Positions 1 through 8,189 are shown, numbered from the stretch's first letter. The stretch is 10,106 nt of DNA from Micrococcales bacterium (GCA_009783975.1 WRCL01000035.1:1-10106); one strand, 5' to 3'. Notes: generated from the letters alone by a model not told the origin. Made by a program: numbers and translations.

Positions 1-57
1 CTCTACAGCATTCTTCTTGTACTCAGCCGTGAAGCTCCTGCGTGTCGAACCCATCAT
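1..57 (-). CDS. IS3-family transposase OrfA, N-terminal fragment (runs off left edge)
   Basis: Read on the minus strand from an ATG at 57-55, the 19 codons to the window edge give MMGSTRRSFTAEYKKNAVE. This is the characteristic opening of IS3-family OrfA proteins, the helix-turn-helix subunit that is joined to the DDE subunit OrfAB by programmed frameshifting. A purine-rich ribosome binding site (GAAGGGA on the minus strand, about 61-67) lies just upstream of the tandem ATG pair. The rest of OrfA and OrfB would lie outside the window to the left, so it cannot be judged whether the element is intact. The terminal inverted repeat should fall somewhere in about 70-150; I could not fix it. The call rests on a short but distinctive peptide. 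Confidence 0.75.
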   Translation of the reverse strand, partial: MMGSTRRSFTAEYKKNAVE

Positions 58-150
58 CGTTCCCTTCAGTCGGGAACTCGCTGCCGAAAAGGTCGGGACT
101 CTACGGAAGCGGGAACGGTCTAAGGCGTCGTACCGTTAGCTGCAGCGCGG
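1..150 (-). mobile_element. end of an IS3-family insertion sequence (outer boundary uncertain)
   Basis: The OrfA start at 57 on the minus strand means the upstream (left) end of an IS3-family element lies to its right in window coordinates. IS3 elements usually have some tens of bases between the terminal inverted repeat and orfA, and their ends normally finish in CA on the outgoing strand. A CA at 143-144, directly before the inverted repeat at 145-180, is one possible end, but the other terminus is not in the window for comparison. The boundary given is therefore a guess. Confidence 0.45.
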
Positions 151-180
151 CCGGTCAAAGAGACCCGGACAGGGCCGCGC
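145..180. repeat. inverted repeat, 8-bp perfect arms
   Basis: GCGCGGCC at 145-152 is repeated inverted as GGCCGCGC at 173-180 with a 20-nt loop. All-GC arms of this length may arise by chance in such DNA, but the position is notable, between the IS3 fragment and the lipoprotein gene. No T-run follows on either strand. It could be a weak terminator that insulates the lipoprotein gene or a target-site feature for the insertion sequence; neither is shown. Confidence 0.35.
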
Positions 181-251
181 CTCGAATGTGGAAGGGGGCA
201 CAGGTGCTAGGCACAGCCCCACCGTCGCCAACACCTGCATACCTCCGACCC

Positions 252-842
252 ATGGAACTGCGCAAGCACCGGCCTCTTCTTGCCGCCCTGACTGTGGCGG
301 CCCTGGCCGTCCTGACAGCCGGGTGCACCAACAACCCAGGGCCGGCCACCACCACCGAACCCCAGACGGCCACCGCATCACAAGAAGAGCCCCCGCGCGA
401 CCCCCAGCTCGCCACCGAACGAGAAGCACTCCAGCGGCTCAAGGATTACCACAGCGCGTCGAACCAACTCGGGCAGACTGGGTACGGGATCGACGACATC
501 AGCGCGATCACATCGTTCACCGCCGGCGACTACGCGACAACCTACTTTGACCAGGTGGCGTGGCTGCATTCGCAGGGCGCCGTGCAGGTGGGAGAGGCAA
601 CCCAGACCAACTACAAGGTGGTGGACCACCACGCCGTCAGCGACCCGTTCTTCGATGACCAGTTGACCATCGAGGTCTGCAACAACACCACCGACGTCAA
701 CGTGATCGTGTCCGACGGATCCTCAGTTCTCCCACTCGAGAGAAGAGGGCGGTTCGTCTCAACTATCACAATGTGGCACAGCATATCCCCCGACACGTGG
801 CTCATCGCCGAGTACATCACAGACGGAGGCAGGCCATGTTGA
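252..842 (+). CDS. putative lipoprotein, NTF2-like fold suspected
   Basis: From the ATG at 252 the product is 196 residues. It opens with a compact lipoprotein signal: basic MELRKHR, a hydrophobic stretch, then LTAGC with the lipidated cysteine at residue 25, so the protein should be anchored on the outer face of the membrane. A Pro/Thr/Glu-rich tether (about 26-50) follows. The remaining ~145 residues begin with a helix-like segment (LATEREALQRLKDY) and end in strand-like segments around TIEVCNNTTDVNVIVSDG and a final TWLIAEY. That order resembles the NTF2-like lipoproteins common in actinobacteria, but this is pattern memory, not an alignment. The frame is open further upstream, and a GTG at 204 preceded by GGAAGGGGG is an alternative start with 16 more residues; 252 was chosen because it gives a normal 25-residue signal. 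The gene overlaps the next by 7 nt, so the two are probably coexpressed. Function unknown. Confidence 0.75.
   Translation: MELRKHRPLLAALTVAALAVLTAGCTNNPGPATTTEPQTATASQEEPPRDPQLATEREALQRLKDYHSASNQLGQTGYGIDDISAITSFTAGDYATTYFDQVAWLHSQGAVQVGEATQTNYKVVDHHAVSDPFFDDQLTIEVCNNTTDVNVIVSDGSSVLPLERRGRFVSTITMWHSISPDTWLIAEYITDGGRPC
825..829 (+). promoter_or_regulatory. ribosome binding site fixing the start of the exported protein gene
   Basis: GGAGG lies 6 nt before the ATG at 836, inside the last codons of the lipoprotein gene. It settles the start at 836 although the reading frame is open further upstream (to 773). Together with the 7-nt overlap of the two genes it indicates translational coupling. Confidence 0.8.
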
Positions 843-1858
843 CACCCAGAGCCCGAGCCAGGTCGTTCCGGCTGATGCTGGTCGCGGCTCTGCTGGTATG
901 GGGCGGTCCCGCTCGTGCCACAGACGGTCCCGCTTCTCCGGACACCACCGAGCCTCCCCCACCCACCACGATCACCGCACCCAGCGACGACGGCACCGGC
1001 GGCGACGGTTGGAAAGGCACACTAGGGGTAGAGACGTCGGGTTCGAGCGGTACTATCCCCGATGTATCAGGACGCTGCAAGGCTCCGGCTGTAAAAGATG
1101 CACCGGCCCTAGGTTACTCGTGTTTGCACAACTGCTGGTACCAGGAGTACCCCGCATTCGTCAAGCGGCCCGACGGCACGGTATTCTATGCCCAACCGTC
1201 GCCGGAAACCCCCGTCAACGGTCACACCGACGGCGTGTACGTTGCATGCCTATATCGCGTACTAGACGGCCAGGTAACGCTCTTGAAAATGATAAGCCCC
1301 TGGTGGATTGGGCCCGGCGGGGAGATCGATCCGGCGCAGTTGGCGCAGCAGGCGGTGCAACAGATGAGCTTGCAAACCCCCGAGATCGGAATGACAGGAG
1401 GAAGCCCGCCCGACGGTATGCAGATCGTGGGGATCCCTGCGTGGATGTGGGCTGCGGACCCCGGTCAGTCCACCACGCCCGGGGTGGCCGGTGTCGCGCA
1501 GATGACCAGGTCGGCGTCGGCCGGGGGTGTGACTGTCCAGGCCACGGCCCGGTTGGACCGTATGGTGTGGTCGATGGGTGATGGTGTCACGGTGACCTGT
1601 GCCGGGGAGAAGGCTGCTGGCACGCGGTACGAGGGGCGGTACGACAAGCAGCCGTCCCCGACGTGTGGCTATACCTACACCCGTACCAGCGCTGGGCAGC
1701 CTGACGAAGCGTTCACCGTGACCGCCACGGCGTTCTGGGTCGTGGACTGGTCCGGGGGAGGGCAGTCAGGGACCATCACCGTCCAACGTTCCCGCAACAT
1801 CCCCAAGCAGGTCGGCGAGCTCCAGGCACTGGTCGTGTCGCCCGGCCGGAGACGGTAA
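836..1858 (+). CDS. secreted protein with C-terminal PKD-like domain
   Basis: A 340-residue exported protein. Residues 1-28 form a Sec signal (basic MLTPRARARSFR, hydrophobic core, likely cleavage after ARA at 26-28). A Pro/Thr/Asp/Gly-rich linker (about 29-75) leads to a Cys-containing middle region with cysteines at 81, 96, 100 and 138, then a region around IPAWMWAADPG (200-210). The C-terminal third (about 225-335) has the layout of a PKD-like beta-sandwich: VTVQATARLDRMVWSMGDG, a cysteine pair (255, 277), CGYTYTR, and FTVTATAFWVVDWSGGGQSG. Many actinobacterial relatives are labelled 'ATP/GTP-binding protein', but I see no nucleotide-binding motif and would not carry that name over. No transmembrane anchor is visible after the signal, so it is either secreted or held by a partner such as the coupled lipoprotein. 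GC rises clearly at about 1450, near the start of the PKD-like part. Role unknown; wall-associated or surface interaction is a guess. Confidence 0.75.
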   Translation: MLTPRARARSFRLMLVAALLVWGGPARATDGPASPDTTEPPPPTTITAPSDDGTGGDGWKGTLGVETSGSSGTIPDVSGRCKAPAVKDAPALGYSCLHNCWYQEYPAFVKRPDGTVFYAQPSPETPVNGHTDGVYVACLYRVLDGQVTLLKMISPWWIGPGGEIDPAQLAQQAVQQMSLQTPEIGMTGGSPPDGMQIVGIPAWMWAADPGQSTTPGVAGVAQMTRSASAGGVTVQATARLDRMVWSMGDGVTVTCAGEKAAGTRYEGRYDKQPSPTCGYTYTRTSAGQPDEAFTVTATAFWVVDWSGGGQSGTITVQRSRNIPKQVGELQALVVSPGRRR

Positions 1859-2082
1859 CCGCCCAAGCCGCGAAAGATGGTATCCCGCCCACACGGCCTC
1901 GACGGTCGGTCGGCGGGTGGGTCTGGTAGGCGATCACAGGCCACGTCCCTGGGTACGCTCAGGCCACATGTCGGCGACTTCAACCGCAGGGCGCAACCTC
2001 CCGCCCCGACGACGCCGACAGAACCAGCACTGCGGCACACATCTGGGTGTCACGCAGGTTTCTTCCAGGAGCTGGGGAGGCA
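1859..2082. other. intergenic spacer, no confident feature
   Basis: These 224 bases separate the exported pair from the small ORF and giant membrane protein gene. Only weak dyads are visible (for example CCGCAG...CTGCGG with a loop of about 45 nt). There is no T-run terminator, tRNA-like fold or clear -35/-10 pair. Frames open through here on either strand show no protein-like pattern. A promoter for the downstream membrane protein gene should lie here, but I could not identify it. Confidence 0.5.
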
Positions 2083-2214
2083 ATGCCGTTGCGCCGATGC
2101 CCCTGCCTGGTGCGCCAGTCGGACGGGTGGGCGAATGAGCTCGAGTTCTCCCCAAAATCCCCATGGCAAACACGCACCGGAGATGGGGGTGTTCGGGCAG
2201 GGTGTGTCCCATGA
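2083..2214 (+). CDS. possible small ORF (43 aa) coupled to the giant membrane protein gene
   Basis: An ATG at 2083 stands 2 nt after GGGGAGG (2074-2080), the best Shine-Dalgarno match in the region, although the spacing is short. The frame runs 43 codons, beginning MPLRRCPCLVRQSDGWANEL, and stops with TGA at 2212-2214. This overlaps the ATG at 2211 of the membrane protein gene as ATGA, the classic coupled-gene junction. The first ~25 codons mostly end in G or C as real genes here do; the last ~17 do not. The peptide has a CPC motif near its start and matches no family I know. It may be a leader whose translation feeds ribosomes to the next gene, which has only a weak site of its own, or it may be chance. 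Confidence 0.35.
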   Translation: MPLRRCPCLVRQSDGWANELEFSPKSPWQTRTGDGGVRAGCVP

Positions 2215-5200
2215 CGTTCGACACGGTGGAGAACCTGGCTCGGCTCCTCATCGACACCCGCCGGTGCCCGTGGTGCGCGATGGTGCTCAGCGGGCAGGTG
2301 TGCCGGCGGTGTGGGACTGACCTGTCCGGCGATGGTGGGGTTGCGCTGGCCGAACAGTCGCGACGGGCCGCGCAGGCGGTGCGCGAGCGGCAGGCGACGT
2401 TGTGGACGATCCGGCTGGACTCGGTGCAAAAACTGACCCAGCCTACGGCTGCGGGCACGTCAGAGCCCGCCGTGGCAGAACCGGAGGCCGTAGCGAGCAC
2501 GACCACGGCGAGCCCCGCGGGCCGCGGTGATGCGGGCGCTGTTCCCGCGAGCCCAACCCCAGGTCCACACCCCGACACAGGCGACGACCAGAACCCCGCC
2601 GACGACACCGGCACGGCAGACGACCGGGCACCAGGTGACAGCCCCGACACAGCCGGGAACGAGGACAGCACACCGGACCCGGGCAGAGGCACAGACACAG
2701 GTACGGAGCCTGACGCAGCGAACGACACCGGCACGGCAGACGACCGGGCACCAGGTGGCGGCCCCGACACGGCCGGGAACGAGGACAGCACACTGGACCC
2801 AGACGACACAGGTGCGGACCCCGGCACCGCCGACGACACCGGCACGCCAGACGACTGGCCGCCAGGTGCCGGCCCCGGCGGGGGTTCCGCGGTTGACGAG
2901 GCGCGCCCAGCGCCGGATGTGTGCAGGGCCGCCGAGGTTCGTAGTACCACCACGAGCCGGGCACCAGCCGACGCTGCGGCAGACGGGTCGGACGCGACGA
3001 GCGCGAACCCAGCAACCGCGGCACCGCACACGCCAGGACCGCGCCGGCCAGCACCGGCTGGGGCACGGGTGACCGAGGCGGCGCTGCCGACGATCTTTGG
3101 CGCGGTGGGGGCTGCGCTCGTCGTTGTCGCGGCTGTGGTGTTCGCCTACTCGGGGCTGGTCGACAACCCAGGTGTGCCGCGTGGTGTGCTCACGGTGCTC
3201 ACCGCGCTCGCGGCGACGACGACGCTGGTCTTGCGGCGCAGGGGCTTTGCCGCCTCTGCCGAGGCGGTCGGGGCGATGACGACCGCCCTCGGACTCATCG
3301 CGGTGCACCTGCTCACCTCAGCTGCGCCCGAACCGGGCCGGCAGGTGCTGCTGGCGCTGGCGAGCCTGGGGTGGGCGGCGGGGCTCGTCGGTGCTGGACG
3401 TTGGTTGGCGTTGCGGGCGTGGTGGGGTGGGGGGCTGGCGGTCGTCCCGGTGGCGGTGGCGGTGCTCGCCTGGGCCGATGTGGCGACCAAACCTGAGCTG
3501 CGTGCGGCGGTCGTGCTCACGTGCTCGACGGCGACCGTCGCTGGGTGCGCCTGGCTGGAACGGCGGTGGCGCACCAGCCGTCGCCGTCACACGGTCGAGT
3601 CGGTGGTGCTCACCGCCGAGGCGGTGGTGGCCGGTTTCGTCGCGTCGGTGATGGCGCTGGTCTGCGGGGTGCACGGGTCGGGCCACGGCCTCGGCGGGGC
3701 CCTGGTGCTCATCGGGCTCGGATGTGTTGGCGTCGCGCTCGGGCGTGCGCGGCCTGGGGCCTGGACGTGGATCGCCGGGATGTACCTCGTCGGCGGTGTC
3801 GCCTGGACCGTCCCGGTCGTCGCGGCGGCGTCGCGCGACGGGCTGAGCGTGCTGGGTGCGATGACGACCAGCGCGCTGCTCGCCTGGGTCGCGCTGAGCG
3901 TGGTCGCGCTGGCCGTGGCCCCGGGACGGTTCTCCTCGCTGCTCGCGGGGGGCCAGCTCATCACCGTCATGCTCGTCGCGGGGCTGACGATGACGACGAC
4001 CACAGCGGTTGTCGCAGCCGTGGACGCGCCTTTCACCTCCGGCTCGCTGGCCCTGGCCAACCCGGACTGGACGAACCCCTGGCTGCCGATCACCTGGCTC
4101 GTCGTCGCTGTGGCGTGGGTGTGGTACGCCGCGTTGCCTGTGGCCGTCCGCGCCAAGCCCCGGACCGGCACCTGCGTGTGGATCACCAACCCTGACCCTG
4201 GGCTTGCCCCGTGGCCGCGCGGGCGGGCCGACGCCCCGGTGGGCGAACCGGTCGACCCCGACGACGTCCGTGTGGCTGTGCGGGGCCCCGTCGGCGACGT
4301 CGAGGTGCCGTTCACGGTGTGGACGCAGACCGCCCCCAGCCCCGGGTTCCGCCTGGCTGCGGCTCGCCTGGCCTCGACCAACGAGCTGGTGCCACTGGCC
4401 CAGCTCGACGACCCGTGGTACCGCCCAGTGGCACGGCTGGGCCGTCTGCTCGGCCCGCTGGCACCGGTCGCGGCCGCTGGCGCCGTCGGCACCCTCGGGC
4501 TGCTGCCCGGGACGCCGCTGTGGGCCTCGTTGACCATCTGGCTCGTCGGCGGGGCGCTGGCATGGGCCGGTGAACGGGTGCTGCCAGGTCGCACCACACC
4601 CGCCGCAGGACCCCGCCCGTCGTTCGCGCGGGTCACGTTGCGCCCAGGTCTGTGGGTGGCGGGCCTGGGCCTGGTGGCGTTCGCCGCCCAGCTCAGCTGG
4701 TGGTCCCACCCGGCGGCGTTGGTCACCGGGGTGGCGGTCGTCGCGCTCATGGCGGCCTGGACCAGCTCGGCCCGCCCGTCGGCGCGTCCCTGGCTGGTCG
4801 CGTGCGGGTACGGGTACGCGCTGGTGGTCGCCGCCGCAGCGTTGGCGTGGTACCCCCCTGGCTGGGACCCGGGCTGGCCGGCGACGTTCGGTGCGCTCGC
4901 TGTTGTCTCGGCCGTCGTCGCGGTCGTCGTCGGGCGCGCCCACCAGCTCGTCGGGCACACGGTGTACTTCACGGTGCTCGGGGTCGGCGCGGTGCCGTGG
5001 GGCCTGGCTGTGGCGACGATGTTCGCCCAGCGCACATGGTGGGCTGCGGCGGCGTGTGCTGCGGTCCTCGGTGTCGAGGCTGCGGTGCTCAGCTCACGAC
5101 GACGCCCCCAGCCGGTGCTGGTGCGGCTGGTGGCGACAGTCGGCCTGGTGCCCACAGCTGCGGCGGTCGCCGTCAACGTCGGTCCGCAGCTGACGAGCCA

Positions 5201-6653
5201 GTCGGGGGCGCCTGCCGTCCTCGTCGTCGTCGCGCTCCTCGCTGGAGTTGGCGCGCTGGCCGCCGGTCCATGGGCCAGGCGCCTGGTCGCCGGGCAGATG
5301 GACCGGCTGCTCGCGAGCCGGATCCGTGCCGCCCTGGAGCTGAGCGCCCTGGGAACTGTGCTCGTCGCCGAGCTGTTGGCGCTGGTCCGCGAGTCGGCGG
5401 GGGGTGTGGTGTCGTTGCGCGTGTGTGCTGTTGCCGGCCTCGCCGCGTCATACCTGGCGACCCGGCCTGACCGCCGGCACGTGTGGTGGGTGGCGTGGCT
5501 GGCGTGGTCGGGCCTGTTGTGGAGCGCCCTGGCCATGGCCGGCGTCGGGCTGGTCGAGGCGTACACGGCACCGCCGACCCTTGTCGCCGCGGTGATCGGG
5601 TTCTGGTTCATGCCCCGCGCACGGGCGCTGGTCCACCTCGGGGGTGTCGCGACGCTCGTGACGTTGGTGCCCACGCTCGCGCTGACCCTTGGTGGGCACG
5701 GGGTGCTCGTGCGCACGGTGGTGCTCGCGGGGGCTGGGCTGTTCCTTGGTGTCGTTGCTGTGCTCGTGCGCAACACTGCCCGGGCAACGGTGCTCGGGTA
5801 CACCGCGGGCGGGATCGCCGCCGCTGGGGCCGGACCGTTCGTCCTGGCAACCCACACGCTCGGGGTCGCACGTCACCACACGCTGGCCGGTTCCGACCCG
5901 TGGTTCGACGGCACGGTGAGCGCATGGACGCCCAGCGCGCAGTTCTTCGCGGTGCTGTGGTGTGCCCTGGTCGCCGCGGCGTTCATGGCTCTGGCGGGGG
6001 TGGTCCTGGGGTGGACGTCCCAGGTGGGACGTTGGCGCCTGGCTGGTGCGCTCGTCGTGGTCGCGACCGGGACGCTCCTGGCGACGTGTGCGCTGCCGCA
6101 TGCCACGCTCGTGCCCCTGGTCGTCGCCTGGCTCGTCGGGGCGGTGCTCGTCGCTGGCGGGGCAGCCGGGCTGCGTCGTGCCCGGACCGTCCCCCCAGCG
6201 TGGGTGTGGTGGCCGGCGGCCTACCTCACGTTCGTCGTTCCGTGGGTCACCGGGGCAGCTGTCGTGGAGTGGTACGCCCTGCCGTTTGGTGCGGCGATGG
6301 TCGCCAGCGGGTGGGTCGTCGTGCAGCGCACACCACGCCGGGCGACCGCGGTGCTCGCGCCGGCAGCGGTGGCGGTGCTGGGCCCGTCAACAGCGACGCT
6401 GCTCGCCGACCCGGCGACCTGGCGTGCGATCATGCTCGTCCTGCTCGCGCTGGCGTTCATGCTCGCCGGCGCACGCAAGATGTGGAAGGCTCTGCTGGCG
6501 CTGGGGATCGCCGACATGGGCCTGGTCGTCGTCGTCGTGTTCGCCACCGCCGGGGTCTCCCCGACGCCGTGGTTCATCACCTTGCTCGCGACCGGCGGCT
6601 TGCTGCTCACCTTGGGTGTCTACGTCGAGAGCCGCCGCACAGCCACCAGATGA
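2211..6653 (+). CDS. giant polytopic membrane protein with N-terminal zinc ribbon (SCO7613-like)
   Basis: From the ATG at 2211 the product is 1480 residues. Residues 19-34 form a zinc ribbon (C19-x2-C22-x8-C31-x2-C34), followed by a charged helical stretch (about 45-80). Residues ~85-285 are a Pro/Ala/Thr/Asp-rich linker containing an imperfect tandem repeat. From residue ~292 to the end I count roughly 38 hydrophobic segments long enough to cross the membrane, broken by a soluble insertion at about 647-745 that contains VWITNPDPG, VRVAVRGPVGDVEVPF and a Pro/Trp-rich end. Ribbon, charged helix and very long helix array match actinobacterial proteins named after SCO7613 of Streptomyces, whose function is unknown to me; no enzymatic motif was recognised. 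The frame is open to an ATG at 2163, but that ATG lacks a ribosome binding site, while 2211 sits at an ATGA overlap with the small ORF. It converges with gltA, with 46 nt between the two stop codons. Transport, polysaccharide assembly or sensing are all possible. Confidence 0.85.
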   Translation: MTFDTVENLARLLIDTRRCPWCAMVLSGQVCRRCGTDLSGDGGVALAEQSRRAAQAVRERQATLWTIRLDSVQKLTQPTAAGTSEPAVAEPEAVASTTTASPAGRGDAGAVPASPTPGPHPDTGDDQNPADDTGTADDRAPGDSPDTAGNEDSTPDPGRGTDTGTEPDAANDTGTADDRAPGGGPDTAGNEDSTLDPDDTGADPGTADDTGTPDDWPPGAGPGGGSAVDEARPAPDVCRAAEVRSTTTSRAPADAAADGSDATSANPATAAPHTPGPRRPAPAGARVTEAALPTIFGAVGAALVVVAAVVFAYSGLVDNPGVPRGVLTVLTALAATTTLVLRRRGFAASAEAVGAMTTALGLIAVHLLTSAAPEPGRQVLLALASLGWAAGLVGAGRWLALRAWWGGGLAVVPVAVAVLAWADVATKPELRAAVVLTCSTATVAGCAWLERRWRTSRRRHTVESVVLTAEAVVAGFVASVMALVCGVHGSGHGLGGALVLIGLGCVGVALGRARPGAWTWIAGMYLVGGVAWTVPVVAAASRDGLSVLGAMTTSALLAWVALSVVALAVAPGRFSSLLAGGQLITVMLVAGLTMTTTTAVVAAVDAPFTSGSLALANPDWTNPWLPITWLVVAVAWVWYAALPVAVRAKPRTGTCVWITNPDPGLAPWPRGRADAPVGEPVDPDDVRVAVRGPVGDVEVPFTVWTQTAPSPGFRLAAARLASTNELVPLAQLDDPWYRPVARLGRLLGPLAPVAAAGAVGTLGLLPGTPLWASLTIWLVGGALAWAGERVLPGRTTPAAGPRPSFARVTLRPGLWVAGLGLVAFAAQLSWWSHPAALVTGVAVVALMAAWTSSARPSARPWLVACGYGYALVVAAAALAWYPPGWDPGWPATFGALAVVSAVVAVVVGRAHQLVGHTVYFTVLGVGAVPWGLAVATMFAQRTWWAAAACAAVLGVEAAVLSSRRRPQPVLVRLVATVGLVPTAAAVAVNVGPQLTSQSGAPAVLVVVALLAGVGALAAGPWARRLVAGQMDRLLASRIRAALELSALGTVLVAELLALVRESAGGVVSLRVCAVAGLAASYLATRPDRRHVWWVAWLAWSGLLWSALAMAGVGLVEAYTAPPTLVAAVIGFWFMPRARALVHLGGVATLVTLVPTLALTLGGHGVLVRTVVLAGAGLFLGVVAVLVRNTARATVLGYTAGGIAAAGAGPFVLATHTLGVARHHTLAGSDPWFDGTVSAWTPSAQFFAVLWCALVAAAFMALAGVVLGWTSQVGRWRLAGALVVVATGTLLATCALPHATLVPLVVAWLVGAVLVAGGAAGLRRARTVPPAWVWWPAAYLTFVVPWVTGAAVVEWYALPFGAAMVASGWVVVQRTPRRATAVLAPAAVAVLGPSTATLLADPATWRAIMLVLLALAFMLAGARKMWKALLALGIADMGLVVVVVFATAGVSPTPWFITLLATGGLLLTLGVYVESRRTATR
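2601..2877 (+). repeat. in-frame imperfect tandem repeat in the acidic linker
   Basis: The 80 bases at 2601-2680 recur at 2721-2800 with 5 differences, an offset of 120 nt (40 codons). A third, shorter and more diverged copy starts at 2832. In protein the unit reads DDTGTADDRAPG, then a variable dipeptide, then PDTAGNEDST; the copies begin at residues 131, 171 and 208 of the membrane protein. All offsets are multiples of three, so repeat gain or loss keeps the frame. This is a low-complexity spacer and probably varies in length between strains. Confidence 0.9.
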
Positions 6654-6659
6654 CGTGCG

Positions 6660-6689
6660 ACGGCCCCGGTCGGTGAGGACCGGGGCCGT
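6660..6689. terminator. bidirectional hairpin terminator between convergent genes
   Basis: ACGGCCCCGGTC (6660-6671) and GACCGGGGCCGT (6678-6689) form a perfect 12-bp GC-rich stem with a 6-nt loop. It begins 7 nt after the stop of the membrane protein gene and ends 11 nt before the gltA stop on the other strand, so it can serve both transcripts. No U-tract follows on either side, which is common for hairpin terminators in high-GC actinobacteria. Confidence 0.8.
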
Positions 6690-6699
6690 GCAGGTCAGG

Positions 6700-8001
<1,302 letters not shown>

Positions 8002-8085
8002 GAGGTACCTCCTGTGTCGGTCGTGGGCGTCCGCGACACCGTCACCCCGTGGTTCACCGGGAAACAGTGTGGCGGCTCTGGCTGC

Positions 8086-8114
8086 ACGCTACCCGCCCAG
8101 AGCCCGTTGGCTAA
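8086..8114 (-). promoter_or_regulatory. possible gltA promoter (-35/-10)
   Basis: On the minus strand TTAGCC (8114-8109) and TAGCGT (8091-8086) are separated by 17 nt, a plausible housekeeping-sigma pair for gltA. Transcription would start near 8079, giving a leader of about 78 nt. The CRP-type operator centre would then lie about 70 bp upstream of the start, a usual distance for an activator acting from upstream. Both hexamers are imperfect, so this is a suggestion only. Confidence 0.3.
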
Positions 8115-8119
8115 GACCC

Positions 8120-8189
8120 TGAGACGAACCCGTGCTGTTTTGTGACGAATCTCACATATCTGAGCTCATCTGGTAGGCCGTTCGTCTCA
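8120..8189. repeat. 10-bp inverted repeat bracketing the CRP-type operator
   Basis: TGAGACGAAC at 8120-8129 is repeated exactly in inverted orientation as GTTCGTCTCA at 8180-8189, 50 bp apart, on either side of the operator at 8141-8156. The left arm also resembles the operator's first half: TGAGACGAA against TGTGACGAA, 21 bp apart, or two helical turns. The arms may be extra sites for the same or another regulator, giving a three-site array, or a long-loop stem. Confidence 0.5.
8141..8156. promoter_or_regulatory. CRP/GlxR-type operator upstream of gltA
   Basis: TGTGACGAATCTCACA matches the CRP-family consensus TGTGA-N6-TCACA in all ten conserved positions. It lies about 140 bp upstream of the gltA start codon, in the 269-bp gap after dapC. 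GlxR of Corynebacterium, a CRP homologue, uses this consensus and is known to act on gltA there, so the placement fits carbon-source control of citrate synthase. Which CRP-family protein binds here is inferred. Confidence 0.75.

Noticed and set aside
42..251. N-terminal extension of the lipoprotein reading frame to an ATG at 42
   Set aside because: It would start inside the IS3 OrfA region and put 70 unrelated residues before a well-formed lipoprotein signal. GTG 204 remains a minor alternative.
1859..2210. tRNA, CRISPR array or riboswitch in the spacer before the membrane protein
   Set aside because: No TTCGA-type T-arm, no regularly spaced direct repeats and no known aptamer core were visible.
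1934..3031. Minus-strand open frame of 365 codons opposite the linker and the upstream spacer
   Set aside because: Its Ser/Gly/Pro/Val repeats are the antisense reading of the linker repeats, and the frame has no recognisable domain.
3318..5857. Long minus-strand open frames (546 and 756 codons) opposite the giant membrane protein
   Set aside because: Their Arg/Pro/Thr/Ala-rich low-complexity translations are the reverse-complement shadow of hydrophobic, Val/Ala/Leu-rich coding sequence; no ribosome binding site or motif.
252..6653. A complete defence, toxin-antitoxin or secretion system formed by the lipoprotein, exported protein and giant membrane protein
   Set aside because: No nuclease, ATPase, kinase, toxin or secretion-signature motif was found, and a spacer of more than 200 bp separates the exported pair from the membrane protein gene; joint function is unsupported.
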